Part shown: in pieces, positions 4,985 to 9,726 of the stretch | How the letters are laid out: each line of letters starts with the position of its first letter | Numbering within the stretch: the first letter of the stretch is position 1 | Assembly (NCBI GenBank): GCA_947169455.1 | Contig: CAMVPV010000021.1 | Coordinates: 1-9,726 of the forward strand | Length of the DNA stretch: 9,726 nucleotides | Direction: 5' to 3' | Source of the DNA: an uncultured Clostridia bacterium | Lineage (GTDB): Bacteria; Bacillota_A; Clostridia; Oscillospirales; Ruminococcaceae | Translations under genes and position numbers: made by a program | The notes under the pieces: model-generated | Databases searched by the model: none | Told to the model about the DNA's origin: nothing | What the model saw: the letters and a program-made list of their open reading frames with translations, nothing else

Positions 4985-6625
4985 ATGAATTACACAAATA
5001 CACTTCCCACAGAAGCAGAGCTTGAAACTCTTGCAAATTCGCTGTTTCCCGATTTTGACGCAGAGGCTTGCGAGCAGGGTATAGATGCTCTTATCGAAAA
5101 CGGCGATACTGCCGTTATTGACCGCGCTCTGAGCAAAGCAGCCCAGCAGTTCGGCGGTTACGGAGATTACGAAAAGCTCGCCAATGATCTTACTTACGGT
5201 ACGGGTGCGGAAACACCTGAAAGCGGCTATGCGGCAAAGGCTTTCTCTTACGGCAGGCAGGCAGAGAATTACTCGCCTGTCAATGAAAATGCTTTTGCTG
5301 CTCCCGCGGGTGGTTTTTCTCCGAGCGTGATGTCCGAGGAACAGGCAAAGGATCATGTTCCGAAAAACACTTCCGCGAAGTCTGTTCCGCAGGACAACAG
5401 CGGCATCATAGTCGGTACGAAAACGCTTGAACAGATACGCAATGATTTTCCGATACTGAATGAAAAGATCAACGGCTATGACCTCGTATGGCTCGACAAC
5501 GGCGCGACCACACAGCGTCCGCAGGCTGTTATCGACAGGCTTTCCTATTATTATGCGCATGAGAATTCCAACGTTCACCGCGGAGCTCACGAGCTTGCGG
5601 CGCGTTCGACCGATGCTTACGAGAATGCACGTCAGATAACCGCTGATTTCATCGGTGCGCCCTCAAAGGATGAGATAGTATTCGTCCGCGGCACCACCGA
5701 GGCTATAAATCTTGTCGCAAATGCTTACGTAAAGCAGTATCTTCAGCCCGGAGATGAGATAATCCTCACCATGCTCGAACATCACGCGAATATCGTTCCG
5801 TGGCAGCTTATCTGTCAGGAAACAGGCGCCGTGATAAGAGTGGTGCCCGTTGACGAAAGCGGTCAGATCATCCTTTCCGAATACCGGAAGCTGTTCAACC
5901 GCAGGACGAAATTCGTTTCGGCAGCGCACGTATCCAACGTTCTCGGTACGGTAACTCCTGTCGCAGAAATGATAAATATCGCACATTCCTATGGTGTGCG
6001 CATACTCATTGACGGCGCACAGTCAGTTGCGCATATCCCCGTGAACGTTGCGGCTCTCGATGCTGATTTCTTTGTATTCTCGGGGCACAAGATATTCGCT
6101 CCTACGGGTATCGGAGCGCTTTACGGGAAGAAAGAACTGCTTGATGCTGCAAGACCGTATCACGGCGGCGGCAACATGATAAAGGACGTCACCTTTGAGC
6201 GCACGATATACAATCCCGCACCGAACAAGTTTGAAGCCGGCACGGGCAGTATAGCGGACGCGGTCGGAATGGGTGCGGCGCTTGAATATCTGAATGCGAT
6301 AGGTATGCCCGCTGTGAACAAGCACGAGCATGAGCTTCTTGTATATGGTATGCAGGAATTGCAGAAGATACCCGGGCTCCATCTGGTCGGCACGGCAGCA
6401 GACAAGGCAAGCGTTCTCTCATTCAAGCTTGAAGGCTATGAAGATGCCGAGGTCGGAGAATATCTGAACCGGTTCGGTATCGCCGTAAGAACGGGACATC
6501 ACTGCGCACAGCCCGTGCTCCGCAATTTCGGTCTTGAAAGCACCGTACGTCCGACGCTTGCGGTATATAATTCGTTCGGCGATATTGATGCGCTTGTCAA
6601 GGCACTCTACGGATTAGTAAAATAA
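4985..6625 (+). CDS. sufS: SufS-type cysteine desulfurase, encapsulin cargo with N-terminal extension
   Basis: A 546-residue PLP enzyme that converts cysteine to alanine and leaves a persulfide. The catalytic part starts near residue 147 (TLEQIRNDFPIL) and shows LDNGATTQRP, NVHRGAHELAARST, EHHANIVPWQ (265-274), the lysine Lys369 in FSGHKIFAPTG, and active Cys507 in RTGHHCAQP, all group II (SufS) signatures. Ordinary SufS is about 405-410 residues; here about 145 extra residues precede it. The extension has a helical acidic part with a repeated LAN pattern (ELETLANSLF near 12-21, DYEKLANDLT near 61-70) and then a Gly/Ala/Pro/Ser-rich linker (about 100-146). Such extensions direct cysteine desulfurase into Family 2A shells. 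It lies 34 bp after the shell gene and uses AAAGGAGGT at 4967-4975, ten bases before the ATG. Confidence 0.93.
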   Translation: MNYTNTLPTEAELETLANSLFPDFDAEACEQGIDALIENGDTAVIDRALSKAAQQFGGYGDYEKLANDLTYGTGAETPESGYAAKAFSYGRQAENYSPVNENAFAAPAGGFSPSVMSEEQAKDHVPKNTSAKSVPQDNSGIIVGTKTLEQIRNDFPILNEKINGYDLVWLDNGATTQRPQAVIDRLSYYYAHENSNVHRGAHELAARSTDAYENARQITADFIGAPSKDEIVFVRGTTEAINLVANAYVKQYLQPGDEIILTMLEHHANIVPWQLICQETGAVIRVVPVDESGQIILSEYRKLFNRRTKFVSAAHVSNVLGTVTPVAEMINIAHSYGVRILIDGAQSVAHIPVNVAALDADFFVFSGHKIFAPTGIGALYGKKELLDAARPYHGGGNMIKDVTFERTIYNPAPNKFEAGTGSIADAVGMGAALEYLNAIGMPAVNKHEHELLVYGMQELQKIPGLHLVGTAADKASVLSFKLEGYEDAEVGEYLNRFGIAVRTGHHCAQPVLRNFGLESTVRPTLAVYNSFGDIDALVKALYGLVK

Positions 6626-6638
6626 GTTCAAAATAATA

Positions 6639-6676
6639 ACAGACACCGTTCCTCCGCGCGGAGGGATCGTGTCTGT
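6639..6676 (+). terminator. Hairpin between cargo gene and serine acetyltransferase
   Basis: ACAGACAC (6639-6646) pairs with GTGTCTGT (6669-6676), and CCTCC/GGAGG (6651-6655, 6660-6664) pairs inside around a GCGC loop; the middle is imperfect. It is followed only by TTCAATAT, a poor U tract. The next start codon is 21 bp further on. It probably acts as a partial terminator or mRNA end protector that lowers expression of the last gene. Confidence 0.5.
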
Positions 6677-6696
6677 TTCAATATAAGGTGATCCTG

Positions 6697-7653
6697 ATGC
6701 TGAATTACGAAAATAAAATAAACAACCTTGTGGAAAAATATATGGAGGATTACAGCGGCGGCAGAACAGTTGATGAGATAAAGATGTTCGAGCACCCGAA
6801 CAAAGCCGCAGTGGTCGATATCCTCGAAAAGATGAAGACCATTATTTTCCCCGGGTATTACAAGAACAAGAATTACAAGATCTATACTATCAGGAACAAT
6901 ACGTCTATGCTGCTTGAGGATATCATATATAACCTCATCAAGCAGATAATGATAGTACTGAAATATGTTCCGAAGTATGAAAATGCTGACAGCGAGGTCA
7001 TTGAACAGGCAGCAGAGCGGATAACGTTTGAATTTCTTGATAAGGTCCCGAAGATAAGGGAATATATCGAAACGGACATTCAGGCTGCATACGACGGCGA
7101 CCCCGCCGCATACAACAAGGATGAGATAATCTCGTCATATCCGGGGCTTTATGCCACATTCGTAAACCGTGTGGCTCATGAGCTTTATCTTCTCGGTGTT
7201 CCGCTCATCCCGCGCATTATGACCGAGCACGCACACAGCAGGACAGGTATAGATATCCACCCCGGGACCACTATCGGAAAATATTTCTTTATTGACCACG
7301 GCACCGGTATCGTTATCGGCGAAACTACCGTCATCGGCGACAACGTAAAGATATATCAGGGCGTTACGCTCGGAGCGCTTTCGACGCGGGGCGGTCAGAA
7401 GCTGAAAAACAAGAAACGCCATCCTACCATATCAGACAATGTTACGATCTATTCCGGAGCGTCCATCCTCGGCGGTGAAACGGTGATCGGAAAGGATGTC
7501 GTCATCGGAGGAAATGCATTCATCACGACCTCCGTTCCTGCAGGTGCGAAGGTCAGCGTAAAAAGTCAGGAGCTTATGTTCAACTACGACTCCGCTCACC
7601 CTGTTGAACGGAAGGAGATAGAACTCGGCGAGGAATGGTTCTATACAATATGA
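6697..7653 (+). CDS. cysE: Serine O-acetyltransferase, EpsC-like long form
   Basis: A 318-residue enzyme that acetylates L-serine with acetyl-CoA to make O-acetylserine, the acceptor for sulfide or thiocarboxylate sulfur in cysteine synthesis. The N-terminal helical domain (about 1-170) is longer than in the short Bacillus CysE and resembles the EpsC type. The left-handed beta-helix follows from about 184: GIDIHPGTTIG, FIDHGTGIVIGETTVIGDNV with catalytic Asp200-His201, YQGVTLGALS, and RHPTISDNVTIYSGASILGG with His242. ATG 6697 is chosen over GTG 6688 because AAGGTG lies six bases ahead. It is the last gene of the operon. Serine acetyltransferase genes are a known companion of Family 2A encapsulins. 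No cysteine synthase gene is in the window. Confidence 0.92.
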   Translation: MLNYENKINNLVEKYMEDYSGGRTVDEIKMFEHPNKAAVVDILEKMKTIIFPGYYKNKNYKIYTIRNNTSMLLEDIIYNLIKQIMIVLKYVPKYENADSEVIEQAAERITFEFLDKVPKIREYIETDIQAAYDGDPAAYNKDEIISSYPGLYATFVNRVAHELYLLGVPLIPRIMTEHAHSRTGIDIHPGTTIGKYFFIDHGTGIVIGETTVIGDNVKIYQGVTLGALSTRGGQKLKNKKRHPTISDNVTIYSGASILGGETVIGKDVVIGGNAFITTSVPAGAKVSVKSQELMFNYDSAHPVERKEIELGEEWFYTI

Positions 7654-7705
7654 AAGGATCATCCGAAGCAGAGGGTTTCGGACAATTGTCATCCGGCTGT
7701 AAATA

Positions 7706-7735
7706 AAGAGGGGCTGCTTTTCCTGCGCCCCTCTT
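7706..7735. terminator. Terminator hairpin between convergent genes
   Basis: AAGAGGGGC (7706-7714) pairs exactly with GCCCCTCTT (7727-7735), a 9-bp stem with a 12-base loop. On the minus strand the stem is followed by the T-rich TTATTTA, so it best serves the MetE-like gene; the plus-strand T run is only two bases but the hairpin probably also stops the encapsulin operon. A smaller TCCGAA/TTCGGA stem (7662-7667 with 7677-7682) lies just after the serine acetyltransferase gene. Confidence 0.65.
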
Positions 7736-7776
7736 ATATGATCTCTATAATTGCCTGTGTTGCAGTAAGTGTTCGT

Positions 7777-8889
7777 TTATCCCCAGACTTCCTCTGCGAT
7801 CTCCTTTACAAGTGCAAGCTTTGCCCACTGTTCTTCTTCGGTCAGCTTGTTGCCTATCTCGCAGGAGGCAAATCCGCACTGCGGGCTGAGATAGAGCCTG
7901 TCAAGCGGGATGTATTTTTCCGCTTCGTGTATCCTTGCGATGATATCGGCTTTATTTTCAAGAACGGGAGATTTTGTCGTTATCAGTCCGAGTACGACTT
8001 TTTTATCTCCCGAAACGTATTTTAAAGGTTCAAAGCCGCCCGAACGCTCATCATCATATTCAAGATAATATGCATTGACATTTTCCTCGCCGAAAAGCTC
8101 CTTTGCAACGCTGTCATACGGTCCGCTGCTGAAATATGTTGAATGGTAATTTCCGCGGCAGATATGAGTATTTATCACAAGATCATCCGGCTTGCCTTTA
8201 AGCGCAAGATTGTTCACTCTGAGCAGCTTTGCCTTTATCGCGTCAAGATCTGCACCCTTGCCGTAGCGCTCAACGCTCCCGTTTGCAACAAGAACGCCCC
8301 ATGTGCAGTCGTCCAGCTGGATATTACGGCATCCTGCTGCGTAAAGATCTGCGATGACCCTGCGGTATGCGGCTGCTATGTCGATAATAAGCTCTTCATC
8401 ATCGGCATATATTTTTCTTGTGCCCTCGATGTTCTTCGGAGTGACAAACTGCTGATATGTTTGTGCAGGTGCGGGGATAGTCTGCTTTGCGACGGTGTTT
8501 TCATCCTCAAATTGCTTTACGAACCTGAAATGTTCAACGAACGGGTGATCGCCCGCCTTTAACTTTCCCGTGAGATATACATCATCAAGACGTGCAAGTT
8601 CGTCATTGAACTGAACGCCGCTGCCGGTATCCTTATGCTCTGCGCCTTCAAATCCCCACATGAAATCGAGATGCCAGAAGCTTCTGCGGAACTCACCGTC
8701 GGTTATCACATGATATCCGGCTTTTTTCTGCTTAGCTACAAGATCGCGTATGGCTTCGTCCTCTGCTGCCGTAAGCTGTCCGAGGGTGATCCTTCCTGCC
8801 TTGAATTCTTCCTTTGCCTTTTTCAGAGCGGCAGGACGCAGGAAGCTGCCTACATAGTCGTATCTGAAAGGTGTTGAGAGTTTGCTCAT
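7777..8889 (-). CDS. MetE-like cobalamin-independent methionine synthase family (YxjG/YxjH type)
   Basis: A 370-residue protein equal to the C-terminal half of MetE, the zinc-dependent TIM barrel that methylates homocysteine. It opens with RYDYVGSFLRP (9-19) and ITDGEFRRSFWHLDF (62-76), typical of YxjG/YxjH proteins. Candidate zinc ligands are His242 and Cys244 in NTHICRGNYHS, Glu277 in YYLEYDD, and Cys338 in SPQCGFAS. The N-terminal MetE half that binds polyglutamyl folate is absent, as in this subfamily, so the methyl donor is uncertain. The start is firm: AGGAGG lies eight bases ahead of the ATG. It is a single gene divergent from a LysR-type regulator, an arrangement common for methionine-linked genes. 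In Bacillus such genes have an S-box; the short leader here leaves no room for one. Confidence 0.88.
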   Translation of the reverse strand: MSKLSTPFRYDYVGSFLRPAALKKAKEEFKAGRITLGQLTAAEDEAIRDLVAKQKKAGYHVITDGEFRRSFWHLDFMWGFEGAEHKDTGSGVQFNDELARLDDVYLTGKLKAGDHPFVEHFRFVKQFEDENTVAKQTIPAPAQTYQQFVTPKNIEGTRKIYADDEELIIDIAAAYRRVIADLYAAGCRNIQLDDCTWGVLVANGSVERYGKGADLDAIKAKLLRVNNLALKGKPDDLVINTHICRGNYHSTYFSSGPYDSVAKELFGEENVNAYYLEYDDERSGGFEPLKYVSGDKKVVLGLITTKSPVLENKADIIARIHEAEKYIPLDRLYLSPQCGFASCEIGNKLTEEEQWAKLALVKEIAEEVWG

Positions 8890-8940
8890 GATAAATTCCT
8901 CCTAATTCACATAAATCAAATATGTTTTATTGATGATATT

Positions 8941-8969
8941 ATTATATACCGATATCCCTCAGATGTAAA
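8941..8969 (-). promoter_or_regulatory. Promoter of the MetE-like gene
   Basis: On the minus strand there is TTTACA (plus 8964-8969), a 17-bp spacer and TATAAT (plus 8941-8946). Transcription should begin near 8934, giving a leader of about 45 nt, too short for a SAM riboswitch. The weaker -35 fits activation by a regulator bound just upstream. Confidence 0.75.
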
Positions 8970-8990
8970 ATACTTTTTTTGCATTGGACT

Positions 8991-9009
8991 CCATAGCTTA
9001 TATCTATGG
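8991..9009. promoter_or_regulatory. LysR-type binding box
   Basis: CCATAG (8991-8996) and CTATGG (9004-9009) form a perfect inverted repeat with a 7-bp gap. Its core ATAGCTTATATCTAT has the T-N11-A pattern of LysR regulators (T8994, A9006). It lies about 20 bp upstream of both divergent -35 boxes, the classic place for activation of the target gene and autoregulation. Confidence 0.6.
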
Positions 9010-9028
9010 CACACATATCATCATTGAT

Positions 9029-9057
9029 TTGACATTATAGCGGGAATGATATATAAT
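9029..9057 (+). promoter_or_regulatory. Promoter of the LysR-type regulator gene
   Basis: A perfect TTGACA (9029-9034), 17-bp spacer and perfect TATAAT (9052-9057), about 25 bp before the GGAGGG ribosome binding site at 9067-9072 and ATG at 9083. A promoter this strong on a regulator gene suggests repression by its own product. Confidence 0.8.
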
Positions 9058-9082
9058 ATATTTAACGGAGGGTGTAATTTTC

Positions 9083-9726
9083 ATGACACTGCAGCAATAA
9101 TTAAAATTGCCGAGTGTGATTCTATCACAACAGCGGCAAGGAAACTGTTCATAACACAGCCGAGCCTTTCAAAATCTGTCTCGGAACTTGAAAAGGAAAT
9201 GGGTATAACCATCTTCAACCGCAGCACAAAGGGAGTGTATCTTTCCGAGGAAGGTACGAAATTCCTTGCATACGCGCGGCAGATAATCGAACAGACCGAG
9301 CTTCTTGAAAGCAAATATAAGACCGGTGTTTCGGTAAGCAGGGCTTTTTCTGTTTCGGCACAGCATTATGCATTTGTTGTGAATGCATTCGTTGAGCTTG
9401 TAAGGGAATACGGCAGCGACAGATACGAATTCACTCTGCGCGAACAGAAAACAGGTGAGATAATCGAGGATGTGCGTACATACCGCAGCGATATCGGGGT
9501 CTTGTTCATGAGCAGCTTCAACCGTGATGTGATCTGCAATATCCTTGCTTCGCAGGAGCTCGCTTTCACTCCGCTGTTCACCGCACACCCGCATATTTTT
9601 GTGAGCAAGACAAATCCGCTTGCGGGAAGAAATAAGGTCACGCTTGAAGATCTGAAGGATTTTCCGAGGCTCACGTATGATCAGGGGATACAGAATTCGT
9701 TCTATTACGCAGAGGAACTCCATATC
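9083..9726 (+). CDS. LysR-family transcriptional regulator, partial, with apparent 5' frameshift
   Basis: From about 9097 to the right edge one frame stays open and encodes a clear LysR protein: winged-helix DNA-binding region (IIKIAECDSITTAARKLFIT, then QPSLSKSVSELEKEMG), NRSTKGVYLSEEG, and the start of the effector-binding domain (FSVSAQHYAFVVNAFVELV, DIGVLFMS). The right end is cut by the window. That frame has no ATG, GTG or TTG start before the helix-turn-helix. The only start with a binding site is ATG 9083, encoding MTLQQ, the usual N-terminus of this LysR group, but it meets TAA at 9098-9100. Lining MTLQQ and IIKIAEC up with a normal MTLQQLKYxIxIAEC start suggests about 10 bases are missing. 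It could be a recent inactivation, a phase-variant allele or a sequence error. The divergent MetE-like gene is the likely target. Confidence 0.75.

Noticed and set aside
4934..5590. Minus-strand 218-codon frame over the cargo extension, and 4048-4545 over the shell gene
   Set aside because: Low-complexity, cysteine- and arginine-rich translations with no family look, opposite well-supported plus-strand genes.
9169..9723. Minus-strand 184-codon frame near the right edge
   Set aside because: It lies opposite the LysR coding frame, which has clear helix-turn-helix and effector-domain motifs. The minus frame is a shadow.

Overview
The window looks like chromosomal DNA of a low-to-mid GC anaerobic Firmicute, probably a gut clostridium of the Ruminococcus/Oscillospiraceae type. 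This is an inference from near-consensus sigma-A promoters with 17-bp spacers, strong GGAGG ribosome binding sites, tightly packed operons and the protein family subtypes. The genus cannot be fixed from the sequence. Almost every gene concerns sulfur trafficking and cysteine/methionine synthesis. No tRNA, rRNA, CRISPR array, transposase or phage gene was seen.

Layout. (a) 1-179: no gene; two hairpins lie beyond the end of a minus-strand operon. (b) 180-1965, minus strand: O-acetylhomoserine sulfhydrylase-like PLP enzyme (metY type), then a TusA-like sulfur carrier, then a thioredoxin-like protein, with touching or nearly touching ends. (c) 1966-2213: divergent control region with two near-perfect promoters. 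Their -35 boxes sit in the same register inside two copies of a 17-bp motif, so the two operons are probably co-regulated. (d) 2214-7653, plus strand: a YezD-type (DUF2292) small protein; a possible overlapping small ORF; a three-domain CysO/MoaD-like + MoeB/MoeZ-like E1 + rhodanese fusion; a Family 2A encapsulin (HK97-fold shell protein); a SufS-type cysteine desulfurase with a roughly 145-residue N-terminal extension, the hallmark of Family 2A encapsulin cargo; and an EpsC-type serine O-acetyltransferase. (e) 7654-7776: convergent intergenic region with a terminator-like hairpin. (f) 7777-8889, minus strand: a YxjG/YxjH-type MetE-like methyltransferase. (g) 8890-9082: second divergent control region with two promoters and a central LysR-type box. 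(h) 9083-end: a LysR-family regulator cut by the window edge, with an apparent frameshift next to its start codon.

How they could work together. The encapsulin shell would enclose the cysteine desulfurase, which removes sulfur from cysteine; relatives of this shell hold cysteine desulfurase and have been linked to sulfur storage. The serine O-acetyltransferase makes O-acetylserine for new cysteine. The fusion protein carries the parts needed to build a protein thiocarboxylate (ubiquitin-like tail, adenylating enzyme, rhodanese sulfur donor), as in the CysO/MoeZ route to cysteine or the HcyS/MetY route to homocysteine. TusA-like and thioredoxin-like proteins could carry or reduce the sulfur. 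No cysteine synthase (CysK/CysM) and no JAMM/Mec-type protease is in the window. The strongest novelty candidate is therefore an encapsulated sulfur system joined to a thiocarboxylate relay whose diglycine tail is buried inside a fusion protein.
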